Below, piece after piece: positions 14,254 to 23,798 of a stretch of 64,000 bases of DNA. Made by a program: the position numbers and the translations under genes. Origin of the DNA: RGIG4034 sp045576455 (GTDB lineage Bacteria; Bacillota; Clostridia; Lachnospirales; Lachnospiraceae); contig JAZNGM010000026.1 of NCBI GenBank assembly GCA_045576455.1, forward strand, positions 1-64,000, given 5' to 3'. Under the pieces are notes generated by a model that worked only from the letters and a program-made list of their open reading frames with translations, ran no database searches and was not told the DNA's origin. The first letter of the stretch is position 1. Each line of letters starts with the position of its first letter.

Positions 14254-16665
14254 TTATTCTTCAATTTTTTTCAATTTAGCAAAAGCAGCATACATTATCT
14301 TATTACCAACACCATCAAACATAACCGTCACCTGATAGTCACGCGGTCCTTTTTCCATATTTAATACCGTTCCGACACCGTATTTTATATGGCTTACACG
14401 GTCCCCGATTGTATAATCCGGTTCTTCTATCGAAGGGACTCCTTTACTAAGCGAAGAAAGTGAAGAAGCGCTGCCCGTAAACGCATTATTATTTCCGGCA
14501 AAACGTGCTGACACTTTCGCTTTAGGAAGCTCCTTATCAAGCTGATAGGACGACTTAAGTGAATCGCCTGCGCCCTGTGTACTGAAAGACACTTTTTTAA
14601 TCGGTGCAGAAGGCTGCATGGAATACATGTCGCTTACTTTATTCTTACTTCCGATGGCAAAAGGATTACTTGCTATTACCTTCTTAGAATAAGCATCCGG
14701 TTCATATTCATCAAACCGGCGTTTTGCTTCTGTCGGCCTGTTATCCATGAGCTCCTTAGGAATTTCCTTAACAAAACGGCTTACCGGGTTATATTGTGTT
14801 TCGCCACGTATCATACGTTGTTTTGCGCAAGTCAATGTAAGCTCCTGTTTAGCACGGGTAATTCCTACGTAAGCCAATCTTCTTTCTTCCTCAAGCTCAT
14901 TGGAATCTCCACTGGCCGTAGACATATAACTTGGGAAAATGCCATCTTCCATTCCTGCAAGATATACATTATCAAATTCCAAACCTTTTGCCGCATGAAG
15001 CGTCATAAGTAACACCCGCTTATCAAGCTCTTCAACGTTATCTATATCGGCAACCAGTGCGATTTCTTCTAAAAACTCGCTTAACTCAGGATCATCGTGT
15101 GTATCTTCATATGCTACTACTTTACTGATAAATTCATCTATGTTTCCTTTACGGTCAGCAACCTCTTCTTCCGTATCCGCATTTTCCTGAACACTTGCAA
15201 TATAATCTGTTTCATTCAAGATATCTTTTACAAGTTCTTCAATACCATAAAACTTCAACTTACTTCTGAACACTTGTATTAGGTTAACAAAAGAAGCTAT
15301 TTTCAGTGCCGCTTTACCGATTCCATCAATCTGCTCACAGCATCGTAATGCATCATAAAAACTCATCTGGTGCGCAATGGCATAATCATCCACACGGGCT
15401 ATCGTCGTATTACCGATTCCTCTTTTCGGAATATTAATAATACGTTTTACCGCAATATCATCCCGCGCATTATCAATTGTCTTAAGGTAGGCAAGAATGT
15501 CCTTGATTTCCTTACGGGCATAGAAATTAACGCCACCCACCACATTATATGGTATGCCGGCCAGCACAAAACGTTCTTCCATCAAACGTGATTGTGCATT
15601 CGTTCTGTAAAGCACTGCGGTATTACCGTAAATATCAGGATTCTGCAGGGCTCTTTGACGGATATCGTCGGCAATAAACTCAGCTTCCTCATACGCATTA
15701 TCAAACGGTCTGAAATGGATCCGCTCTCCTGCCTCCTGATTTGTCCAAAGTGCCTTTGCCTTTCTTCCGACGTTATTCCTGATTACCGCATTAGCCGCAT
15801 CCAAAATATTCTGTGTCGAACGGTAATTCTGTTCCAACTTAATAACTGTCGCATCCGGGTATATCTTTTCATAATCCAGAATATTACGGATATTCGCACC
15901 ACGGAACTTATATATAGACTGATCATCGTCACCCACTACACAGAGATTTCTGTTTTTCTCTGCTAACAACCGGATAAACTCAAACTGTGCGGTATTGGTA
16001 TCCTGATATTCATCCACCATTATATATTTAAAACGGTTCTGATATTGCAAAAGGACGTCCGGACAGCTTTTAAAAAGTTCTACCGTCTTAACCAGAATAT
16101 CATCAAAATCAAGGGCGTTATTCTTTTTAAGCGCTGCCTGATATTCATGATAAACCTGGGCATATTTCTTCTTGCTGTAATCCCCCTGCACATTCATCTC
16201 ATACTCTACCGGTGAGATAAGTTCATCCTTGGCAGAGGAAATCGCCGCAAGCAACGAACGTTCTTTAATCATCTTGGTATCAATTTGAAGACGCTTACAA
16301 ATATCCTTCATAAGTGTCTTCTGGTCGTCTGTATCATATATGGTAAAATTCGTATCATAGCCGATTCTGTCTATATAACGGCGCAAAATTCTGACGCAGG
16401 TAGCATGGAAAGTCATAACCCATATATTTTCAGAGCCATAACCCACCATATCATCAACACGCTCCCGCATTTCTCCCGCCGCTTTATTGGTAAATGTAAT
16501 CGCCATGATATTGTAAGGATTAATGCCTTTTTCTTCTATCATATAAGCTATTCTGTGAACCAGAACGCGCGTCTTACCGCTTCCCGCGCCGGCAAGGATA
16601 AGAACCGGACCGTCCACCTCAAGAACCGCTCTTTTCTGTTCGCTGTTAAGTGTATCCAAATTCAT
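14254..16665 (-). CDS. pcrA: ATP-dependent DNA helicase PcrA/UvrD
   Basis: Superfamily 1 3'-5' DNA helicase used in nucleotide excision repair, replication and removal of recombinase filaments. Protein of 803 residues. LNSEQKRAV is the Q motif, GAGSGKTRVL (about 27-36) motif I, VDEYQDTN motif II, GDDDQSIYKFRGA motif III, LEQNYRST motif IV and VGITRAKQEL motif VI. The C-terminal 50 residues (GDRVSHIKYGVGTVLNME...) form the Tudor-like domain that binds RNA polymerase in PcrA. Length is slightly above the usual 720-780 because of a low-complexity linker at about 645-745. It stands alone between small unrelated genes. Confidence 0.96.
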   Translation of the reverse strand: MNLDTLNSEQKRAVLEVDGPVLILAGAGSGKTRVLVHRIAYMIEEKGINPYNIMAITFTNKAAGEMRERVDDMVGYGSENIWVMTFHATCVRILRRYIDRIGYDTNFTIYDTDDQKTLMKDICKRLQIDTKMIKERSLLAAISSAKDELISPVEYEMNVQGDYSKKKYAQVYHEYQAALKKNNALDFDDILVKTVELFKSCPDVLLQYQNRFKYIMVDEYQDTNTAQFEFIRLLAEKNRNLCVVGDDDQSIYKFRGANIRNILDYEKIYPDATVIKLEQNYRSTQNILDAANAVIRNNVGRKAKALWTNQEAGERIHFRPFDNAYEEAEFIADDIRQRALQNPDIYGNTAVLYRTNAQSRLMEERFVLAGIPYNVVGGVNFYARKEIKDILAYLKTIDNARDDIAVKRIINIPKRGIGNTTIARVDDYAIAHQMSFYDALRCCEQIDGIGKAALKIASFVNLIQVFRSKLKFYGIEELVKDILNETDYIASVQENADTEEEVADRKGNIDEFISKVVAYEDTHDDPELSEFLEEIALVADIDNVEELDKRVLLMTLHAAKGLEFDNVYLAGMEDGIFPSYMSTASGDSNELEEERRLAYVGITRAKQELTLTCAKQRMIRGETQYNPVSRFVKEIPKELMDNRPTEAKRRFDEYEPDAYSKKVIASNPFAIGSKNKVSDMYSMQPSAPIKKVSFSTQGAGDSLKSSYQLDKELPKAKVSARFAGNNNAFTGSASSLSSLSKGVPSIEEPDYTIGDRVSHIKYGVGTVLNMEKGPRDYQVTVMFDGVGNKIMYAAFAKLKKIEE

Positions 16666-16694
16666 GTATATCTCCTGTGATTCAATAATTCTGC

Positions 16695-17444
16695 TTATTT
16701 TCTATTAATTAGCGTCTTCATCTGCTTTGTTCTGTTACGTATTTGATTATAGTCTTTTTTAACCTTACTACCCTCTATGTAAAATGAATATCCATCATAA
16801 GTTCTGCCTTTATGTAAACCAATCACATATCCGGCATCATTAAATACGGCAGAACCTGATGTACCGGCCTGACAAGGATACGTCGCAAGTGTTCCTTCTT
16901 CCGGCATACCATCGGTAAAATAACATTCATATTCAAACCGGTCTATAACACCCTCTGAGGTAAATAACGTTGAGTCAGGGTGACGTGCTATAATTCCTAC
17001 CCTGTCTCCAACATCGGATTCTTCTTCCGAGAAAAGCACATATTGAAGCCTATTAAGAACAGAATCAGGGATATTCTTTTTTTCAACCCTGACAACAGCT
17101 GCATCCATGTCTGTACTTTCATACCAAAGCTTCGCCTCTGCTTTCGTCCCTTCATAAAATTTCACTTTTATATTCTTGGGTGCCAGACGTGTAACATGAC
17201 GATTTGTCATTATATATACATAAAGATCCGTACATTCAATAATAAATCCGCTTCCCATATAATTTTCCACCTCAATATATACAGAAGCAGGAATGTTATC
17301 GATAAGTACCCGTTTAATGCTCTTATAATCCCCTTCAAGGGTCGGCGTCGGATACTCTGCATATGATACAGACGGTGTGGAAAATGCTAACACAAAAACT
17401 ACCATAAACACACTGATAATACGTTTCAATATCTTATTTTTCAT
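16695..17444 (-). CDS. Secreted trypsin-like serine protease
   Basis: Exported S1-fold peptidase of about 249 residues. A signal peptide (MKNKILKRIISVFMVVFVLA, cleavage probably after SVSYA near 29) is followed by a chymotrypsin fold. The triad is visible: His83 in TNRHVT, Asp114 in TDMDAAVVRV and Ser196 in AGTSGSAVF. GSGFIIE near 65 is the usual GSGF turn. There is no PDZ domain or second membrane helix, unlike HtrA/DegP. Three successive ATG codons occur at the start; the third (17444) has the best distance to AGGAGG. It starts 43 nt after the EamA transporter gene and may be co-transcribed. Substrate unknown. Confidence 0.85.
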   Translation of the reverse strand: MKNKILKRIISVFMVVFVLAFSTPSVSYAEYPTPTLEGDYKSIKRVLIDNIPASVYIEVENYMGSGFIIECTDLYVYIMTNRHVTRLAPKNIKVKFYEGTKAEAKLWYESTDMDAAVVRVEKKNIPDSVLNRLQYVLFSEEESDVGDRVGIIARHPDSTLFTSEGVIDRFEYECYFTDGMPEEGTLATYPCQAGTSGSAVFNDAGYVIGLHKGRTYDGYSFYIEGSKVKKDYNQIRNRTKQMKTLINRK

Positions 17445-17487
17445 CATCATTTCCTCCTGTCTTTTATCTTTTATGATTATACCTTTT

Positions 17488-18381
17488 TTACGGTATAACT
17501 GCAATGACTATTCCTGCCACAATTACACCGGCGCACAATAATTTATATCGGATATTTTTTTCATGGAAAACTAGCTTTCCTGCAACAATAGTCACAAGAC
17601 ACCCCGATTGCTTAATCAGTGTCATAATGGTAACCTTACTTGCTTCCATACCATTGGCAACAAACAACGCCCTGTCTGCAAGAACAAACAGAATACTTAA
17701 AATATATATCCAATAATTCTTTAATAATGACCTGTAATTTATCTTAACACGCTTAATTAATACATAAATCAAATAATACGCCACCAGAAAAAGCATATAC
17801 CAAAATTGGAGCTGTGATGAAGTCAATTCCTTCATTAACAGCTTGTCCATAAAGCCTGAAAATGCATTAAAAATACACGAAAGAAGGCACATGATAACAT
17901 ATTTTGCCTCAACATTTTCTCCCGTATCTTTTATATTAGCATCTTTTACTTTGGCATCTTTTAAAACAGCCTTTCTGTGCTTCATTCCTTTCAAAAGAAC
18001 CAAACCTGTCAACACCAGCACAAGTCCTATTCCTTGAAAAAGCCCCATTGTTTCGCCCAAAGCAAATACGCCCAGCAAAGTAGCAAACACTACACGTGAC
18101 AAATCCAAAATCCCGTAATAGCTGACCGGAAGATAACGGATTGCCTGAAAGCTCAATATCCATGCAAGAAAAATAAAAAAGGATTTTAGCGCAATCCATG
18201 CCCCTTCACAAAGCGTTATTCCACCCGCGTTAGGTGCATCCGGCAATACCATTATAAACGATAATAACGTATAAAAGACCAATACCTCCAACACGGTATT
18301 TTTCTCTAAACTTTTTTTCTTAATAACTTCACGGGCGCCTTTCGCAAGTCCGTAAAAAAGTACAAGGAGTATCCAGACCAT
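17488..18381 (-). CDS. EamA/DMT-family transporter
   Basis: Membrane protein of 297 residues with about ten transmembrane helices arranged as two EamA repeats (residues 1-130 and 155-297), separated by a charged loop MKHRKAVLKDAKVKDANIKDTGENVE. The second repeat ends in KSGC-like ITLIKQSGCLVTIVAGKLVFHEK, typical of drug/metabolite transporters. Substrate cannot be read from the sequence; relatives export amino acids, sugars or nucleotides. It lies just before the secreted protease gene. Confidence 0.88.
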   Translation of the reverse strand: MVWILLVLFYGLAKGAREVIKKKSLEKNTVLEVLVFYTLLSFIMVLPDAPNAGGITLCEGAWIALKSFFIFLAWILSFQAIRYLPVSYYGILDLSRVVFATLLGVFALGETMGLFQGIGLVLVLTGLVLLKGMKHRKAVLKDAKVKDANIKDTGENVEAKYVIMCLLSCIFNAFSGFMDKLLMKELTSSQLQFWYMLFLVAYYLIYVLIKRVKINYRSLLKNYWIYILSILFVLADRALFVANGMEASKVTIMTLIKQSGCLVTIVAGKLVFHEKNIRYKLLCAGVIVAGIVIAVIP

Positions 18382-18523
18382 CTTATCCTCCGTAATTTAT
18401 ATATCTTTAATATATCTTTATTCCTAATTACAGGCTATTTTATCAACTTGACGAGTATAGCACAGGCACACCCTTGTTGCAAGCAAATTGCCAAAGGCGC
18501 ACCCGCGCCATAATGATAACATT

Positions 18524-19516
18524 TTATTTTACAGCTTCTGCATATTTTGTTGTAACAAGGTCTTCATAAGGTACTTTTTCTTTTAACTGTTCTCCTTCAA
18601 TAAGAATATCCTGTAAAAGGTCAAAACTACTTTCTTCAAATATCAAATCTTCTTTCCATGTATCCTGTAATCTGTATCTTTCCACTATCGTTTCAATCGT
18701 CTTTATATCGGTTCCGTCAAACTGAGGAAGAATAATTTCTGCTATTTCTTCCGAAGTATGGGAATTCACATAATCCATTCCCATTTGAAGCGCCTTGGTA
18801 AACTTCTCTATAACCTCTTCATTTTCATCCATGTAGCTTTTCAATGCACAAAAAGCAGTATATGGAACATAGCCTGAAGCTTCTCCGAGGGATGCTACGA
18901 CATATCCTTTTCCCTGTTCCTCAAGCAACGTGGCATGCGGTTCAAATTCAACCGTGTAATCCCCTTTTCCACCGGAAAATGCAGCTGCCGTAGAACCAAA
19001 ATCTATACTTTGGTCTATGTTCATACTTGCAGGCTTCATACCGTTCTTTCTAAGAATATATTCAAAAACCATCTGAGGCATACCACCGGCACGACCGCCC
19101 AAAATCTCGCTATCTTCAAGGTCTTTCCAGTCAAAATCATTCACAGGCTCTCTGGACACAAGGAAATTGCCTGCCCGCTGTGTCAATTGTGCAAAATTAA
19201 CGGCATAATCTTTAGCTCCGTTAACATAGGTATATATGGAGCTTTCGCTTCCCATAAATCCGATATCCGCTTCACCCGTAAGTAAAGCTGTCATTGTTTT
19301 GTCCGCACCAAATCCGGTTACCAGTTCAAGGTCTATCCCTTGCTCGTCAAAATAGCCCTCTTCAATAGCAACGTACATCGGTGCATAAAAAATGGAATGT
19401 GCCACTTCATTCAACACTACCTTCGTGTTACCGCCATTCTCCTTCTTACCACATCCAGCCACCATTACTGTAAGCATTGTCATAAGGAGTAATACGCTTA
19501 ATATTTTCTTTTTCAT
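18524..19516 (-). CDS. ABC transporter substrate-binding lipoprotein, NMT1/THI5-like
   Basis: Extracytoplasmic solute-binding lipoprotein of 330 residues. The lipobox VMVAGC places Cys at 22, so the mature protein is anchored by lipidated cysteine. The rest matches the NMT1/SsuA/ThiY type: EVAHSIFYAPMYVAIEEGYFDEQGIDLELV, then GADKTMTALLTGEADIGF and a GGRAGGMPQMVFEYIL ligand-loop. Relatives bind thiamine precursors, nitrate, taurine or other sulfonates. The usual ABC permease and ATPase are not adjacent; the neighbours are an EamA transporter and a large unknown protein, so its membrane partner must lie elsewhere. Family sure, ligand not. Confidence 0.88.
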   Translation of the reverse strand: MKKKILSVLLLMTMLTVMVAGCGKKENGGNTKVVLNEVAHSIFYAPMYVAIEEGYFDEQGIDLELVTGFGADKTMTALLTGEADIGFMGSESSIYTYVNGAKDYAVNFAQLTQRAGNFLVSREPVNDFDWKDLEDSEILGGRAGGMPQMVFEYILRKNGMKPASMNIDQSIDFGSTAAAFSGGKGDYTVEFEPHATLLEEQGKGYVVASLGEASGYVPYTAFCALKSYMDENEEVIEKFTKALQMGMDYVNSHTSEEIAEIILPQFDGTDIKTIETIVERYRLQDTWKEDLIFEESSFDLLQDILIEGEQLKEKVPYEDLVTTKYAEAVK

Positions 19517-19590
19517 TTTTTCTCCAAATGATTATTAATTCTCTTTATTATATGCAATGCTACATAAAGGTTTCTCGGTTTCCGGTGCAC

Positions 19591-19627
19591 AAAAAAACTA
19601 CCTATCACAGAATTGATAGGTAGTTTT
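19591..19627 (-). terminator. Terminator of the 1330-residue protein gene
   Basis: A near-perfect stem (ACTACCTATCA against TGATAGGTAGT) is followed on the minus strand by a run of seven T; it begins 8 nt past the stop codon. Confidence 0.85.
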
Positions 19628-19634
19628 AGTATTA

Positions 19635-22600
19635 CTATGCTTGTGGTCTTAATTCATTAAGAACGAAATTCAAAAATTCCATTCTGTGCTGTGCCACTTC
19701 AGGGCTTACATTAACTGCTATTACGCAAAGCTGAAAACCACCGACACAACGAAGAAACACTTTATTCCCGTTAAGTATAAATCTGTCAAGCTGGCTCAAA
19801 TCAATTCTTCCTGAATTACCGGAGAAATTGTAGTAGAAATACTTGTTAGAGATTACGAAACCTTCTTTGCCGCTTTCAAAAATAGTGTAGTCATACAGAA
19901 GAATCGGCATATCATCGGTAATGATTACATATTTTCCCATCGCGTTTTTCATCTTCTTCTCATACTTAACCGAATAATTACGTACGGACAATACTTCCGA
20001 CGGTCTGTTTACATCCAAACGCATGGCCTCATTATAAATCTTCATGAGTAATTCAATCGTAGGTTGTACTATCCTATGTGCTATAGGCTGTGTCGCAGGT
20101 TGCGGTTCCGACTGCGGTGCCGGTTGCTGTACAGGCTGTGGTGCCGGTTGTACCGGTTGTGGTGCCGGTTGTGGTGCCGGTTGTGGTGCCGGCTGTTCCG
20201 GTTGATTAATTGCCATAGATGGCATCTGCAATATCTGTTGTACTGATTTTGCCACTTCACTCTGTGGGGCATTTCCCTGTACATCAGCTTCTTCTGCCAC
20301 AGGAGCCGCCGACGTTGGATTTTGGGCGGCCTTATTGTTAAGATTTATTTCCCGCACTTTTCTAATTATCTCATTAAGTCCTATGACCCATTCTTTAAGT
20401 GCTATGTCTGCAGGTATCTTTTCCGTTAAGCCGGCAACAAGATGAAGCACCATCGTAGTAGAAAAAATACCATCATTGAAGGTTATATTCATTATATGTG
20501 ACAAAGGGTGGCTATACTTTTTACCTTTTGCATAAATCACAAGTTTATCAAGATATACTAAGAAATAATAACCCATATCGGAAAACTTATCCATAAGTAT
20601 TATATATTTTTCGCCAAGGGTGGAAAAATGCATATCATACATGGCACAAAATACCGGTGGATTATCCTTATCAATCAATCTATCTTTGCCATCCCATTCC
20701 ATCAGCCTATATATCGCAAACGGATTCTGTATGCTTTCTCCAAATTTCCTGAGTGCCGGAATAATAGGCTTTATAAGTGGCATCATCTCTTCATACTTTT
20801 GGGCAACCTCCGGAGAAGTTTTATGTAAATCATCTGCAAGACTTTTCTTATTAGCACCGGAGGCTGTACTTTTTCCGCTTGTAGCAGTTGCCGTACTTTT
20901 AGCACCGGCAGTTCCTGCCGTAGTAGTTCCTTTGGTAGTTTGTGCAGCCGCTTTTGTACCGCTGCTTACCGGAGTTTTTTTAACCGATGGATTACCGGCA
21001 TTAAGTGCTTCTAATATTTCTTCCCCATGTGCTTTCATTACGCATACCAATTCCGACACCGTAAACATAAGCTTTTCAATATCATCAATTTCATATGGCA
21101 TGAAATCGCTTAGGTATACTATTTCTTCACCGTTATCCATATACATACGCATTCCTTTGGAAAGCGGCTCAATAAACCTGATTTTCGATAACGAATATGT
21201 ATTATACTCAGCGCCCGTATAGGTTATTAAATGTTTGGTAGTAAGAATAAGACCGGAGCCAAGTTTTTTTATCAAACCGGTAGCAAACACAAACATTATT
21301 CCTTCATCCATAAAGCGTGAATAATACTTGCACGAAAGATCCAAATCTGATAAAGTCAGACAATCCATAACTTTAACCCTGAAATCCTTATGAACCTGAC
21401 TGTTTTTATATACTGAAGAATCATAACTATAATAGAAGTAACATCTCTTAAATACATCTTTGCCAACATACAGAAGATTCGCCGTTTCTGCCGGCATTGC
21501 AAGCACATTCATGTTAAGCTCCGGTTTCAATCCTGCCGCTTTCTTCGCAGACACTAACAACACATTCAACAAACCGGCAGTAAAAATCAAAATTCTCTTT
21601 GTCGTATTGCCGACATGTAATCTCCATTTTGGCGACTCATCCCCTGAGCGAGCCATAATGCCGAGCTTATAATTCTCATTGACGATTTCGAAATAATCAA
21701 TCTTGTCAAGAGGCATTGTTTTCCGGTCTTCATACCAACCCAAACCATAACCATACAAATTAGAATCAATTATAGTCGCTCCGTTTTTACCAAAAACAAT
21801 AGCACCATCATCTTCTCCGTATTGGAAAACTGCAAATGGCTCAAGCTCTTTTAACTGAGGGAACTTCTTAGAATATTTTAATATAAATTTTTTAAATTCT
21901 TCGGTTCCCGTTTCTGTAAGTATTTTTTCCGTTAGCGCTGTAAATTCCTGATTTGACAGAGCTTTGGAATCAAGGAAATCCATAACGGCACGCTCACCGT
22001 CAAAAATGGACTTAGGCTTCTTAGCCTCTTCTTTTTCACCCGGACTTCTCTTAGATTTTTCCGTGCCACTTGCACTTACTGCCTTATCATAGCGTTCTTC
22101 CGCTGCTACTTCACGGTCTGTAGGTATCTTTTCTGCCGCCACATCTTTACTGATTATTGCAGCGAAATTCTCCAAAAGCTTTGCTAAAAAGTCCGCACTT
22201 TCATTCTTAACATCCGACAGCAAATACTTCTTATTGCTTCCTGCCTTAAGGAATACTCCTTTTCCTTGTTCATATTCAATTGCTTCTACATTCCAGTACG
22301 AAACGGTTGCATCCTCTTTACTTACATATATTTCCTCAAGTAAAAAGACAACATAATGATGTTCCTTTTTCGAAGGCTTTGTCCAGAAGATAGGTTCCGC
22401 AAACTGTTTTTGCAACAATATCCTGATATTATGAAGCTCTATTCTCTTTTCAAGATTCATTTTACGCGACATGCTATAATATGCACTCACTGCCTTTATT
22501 TGTTTAGCTCTATCTTTCTCATATGCCTGAATCTTGTCAATTAAAGTATTCTCTTCATCCTCCTTCAACATAAAAGAACGACCGTTAATTAACGAATCTA

Positions 22601-23627
22601 CTGCTTTAGCCGCGTCGTCTTCATCCTTTGGCATAGAAGCCGGGAGTTTCATATTAAAACCCTTTTCTTCACAAATGCTGACAATATCTTCATAAGAAAC
22701 ACATTTAATCTCTAAAGCTGCTGATATGGCATCTCTCTTACACTTTGTTATGTCAACTTCATATGCATCTGCAATACTTTGGAAAACACCATCCTTATCG
22801 CCATATTTTTCAATCATTGTACTATAAACACTAAGATCAAACGGATACAATTCAAATAACTGCCCCAGCGGTTTAGATGCCTCTTCAAAATCCAACTCAA
22901 GCTTAATTATATTATTAAAAATAGCTACCGCCTTTTTCCGATTTCCTGCAACATCCACCGGATATTCATCAATATCATGTAGCCTTAATACATCCAGATA
23001 TGCAAGATGAATGTTCAAAGCAGAATCTTCAATTGCTTTTCTCAATTCTATCTGAACATCAGGATTTATAAAAATGTCTGCTATGGCAAGAGACGCACTT
23101 TCCATATCTTGCTTATCCGCTTTTCTGTCCCTTGAAGAACGCAGACTATTACTAATCATGTTTGCACCTTTAGCATACAGTGCTCCTTTTATAGCACCCT
23201 TTATGCCAAAACCACCACCAACCCACGGATTGCTTGCATACATGCTATTCTCTGCACGCATGGTCATTCTTGCTTCAAGTGCGTCAGCAATTTCCATGCA
23301 CAATCCGGCGTATTCTTTGAAATAATCATAAAACTCTATATACGGGTCACAATACTTTTCAAAAAACTCTTGTTCTTCTATATCATATATACCCGCTATC
23401 ATTAACTGCTTCATACAATGATTGATAACCGGTTTTAAGGAGTTCAGCATCAATCCCATAAAAGCATCTACACTATCGCCAGCAAATACTGCTTCCATAT
23501 ATCCTTTTGAAAAAATTGTTCCCGCTTCTTCAGCAAACGGGATAAAAGTATTTCTGTAACGGCTATACTGTACCATTTCATCTGAAACATTCACACTTCC
23601 GTTACCAATCTTTATAGTTTTCATCAT
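19635..23627 (-). CDS. Very large protein with PH-like segments, unknown
   Basis: Protein of 1330 residues from ATG at 23627 (GGGAGG 6 nt upstream). No signal peptide or membrane helix is evident, so it is probably cytoplasmic. The N-terminal 500 residues are helical with a Gly-rich stretch (NPWVGGGFGIKGAIKGALY) that may touch membrane. From about 600 on, several beta-rich segments recur (GAIVFGKNGATIIDSNLYGYG; GSGLILTTKHLITYTGAEYN; EGFVISNKYFYYNFSG). Each has the strand-turn pattern of bacterial PH-like domains: a switched-on residue, a Tyr-rich strand and a closing helix. Low-complexity linkers occur near 890-945 (Thr/Ala/Gly/Lys) and 1130-1180 (Pro-Gln repeats). No family recognised. Confidence 0.7.
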   Translation of the reverse strand: MMKTIKIGNGSVNVSDEMVQYSRYRNTFIPFAEEAGTIFSKGYMEAVFAGDSVDAFMGLMLNSLKPVINHCMKQLMIAGIYDIEEQEFFEKYCDPYIEFYDYFKEYAGLCMEIADALEARMTMRAENSMYASNPWVGGGFGIKGAIKGALYAKGANMISNSLRSSRDRKADKQDMESASLAIADIFINPDVQIELRKAIEDSALNIHLAYLDVLRLHDIDEYPVDVAGNRKKAVAIFNNIIKLELDFEEASKPLGQLFELYPFDLSVYSTMIEKYGDKDGVFQSIADAYEVDITKCKRDAISAALEIKCVSYEDIVSICEEKGFNMKLPASMPKDEDDAAKAVDSLINGRSFMLKEDEENTLIDKIQAYEKDRAKQIKAVSAYYSMSRKMNLEKRIELHNIRILLQKQFAEPIFWTKPSKKEHHYVVFLLEEIYVSKEDATVSYWNVEAIEYEQGKGVFLKAGSNKKYLLSDVKNESADFLAKLLENFAAIISKDVAAEKIPTDREVAAEERYDKAVSASGTEKSKRSPGEKEEAKKPKSIFDGERAVMDFLDSKALSNQEFTALTEKILTETGTEEFKKFILKYSKKFPQLKELEPFAVFQYGEDDGAIVFGKNGATIIDSNLYGYGLGWYEDRKTMPLDKIDYFEIVNENYKLGIMARSGDESPKWRLHVGNTTKRILIFTAGLLNVLLVSAKKAAGLKPELNMNVLAMPAETANLLYVGKDVFKRCYFYYSYDSSVYKNSQVHKDFRVKVMDCLTLSDLDLSCKYYSRFMDEGIMFVFATGLIKKLGSGLILTTKHLITYTGAEYNTYSLSKIRFIEPLSKGMRMYMDNGEEIVYLSDFMPYEIDDIEKLMFTVSELVCVMKAHGEEILEALNAGNPSVKKTPVSSGTKAAAQTTKGTTTAGTAGAKSTATATSGKSTASGANKKSLADDLHKTSPEVAQKYEEMMPLIKPIIPALRKFGESIQNPFAIYRLMEWDGKDRLIDKDNPPVFCAMYDMHFSTLGEKYIILMDKFSDMGYYFLVYLDKLVIYAKGKKYSHPLSHIMNITFNDGIFSTTMVLHLVAGLTEKIPADIALKEWVIGLNEIIRKVREINLNNKAAQNPTSAAPVAEEADVQGNAPQSEVAKSVQQILQMPSMAINQPEQPAPQPAPQPAPQPVQPAPQPVQQPAPQSEPQPATQPIAHRIVQPTIELLMKIYNEAMRLDVNRPSEVLSVRNYSVKYEKKMKNAMGKYVIITDDMPILLYDYTIFESGKEGFVISNKYFYYNFSGNSGRIDLSQLDRFILNGNKVFLRCVGGFQLCVIAVNVSPEVAQHRMEFLNFVLNELRPQA

Positions 23628-23740
23628 ATGTATCCTCCCACACATTATTTTCTGACAGTTTAAGTCAATACATACCTATTATCATACCATTTACAATTAT
23701 TTAATTCTTGAACTATCAGCATAAAAACGGTAGCCAAACA

Positions 23741-23776
23741 AAAAAAGCTTCTACCAATAAAAGGTAAAAGCTTTAT
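23741..23776 (-). terminator. Terminator of the DUF1836 gene
   Basis: Minus strand AAAGCTTTTACC pairs with GGTAGAAGCTTT and is followed by TTTTTTT. The space from 23628 to 23740 shows nothing else. Confidence 0.85.
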
Positions 23777-23798
23777 TAATACATATTCGTTAACATGC

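Noticed and set aside
20064..20284. Plus and minus ORFs rich in Cys/Arg/Leu or His/Arg/Asn
   Set aside because: Alternate-frame readings of the Pro-Gln repeat within the 1330-residue gene.
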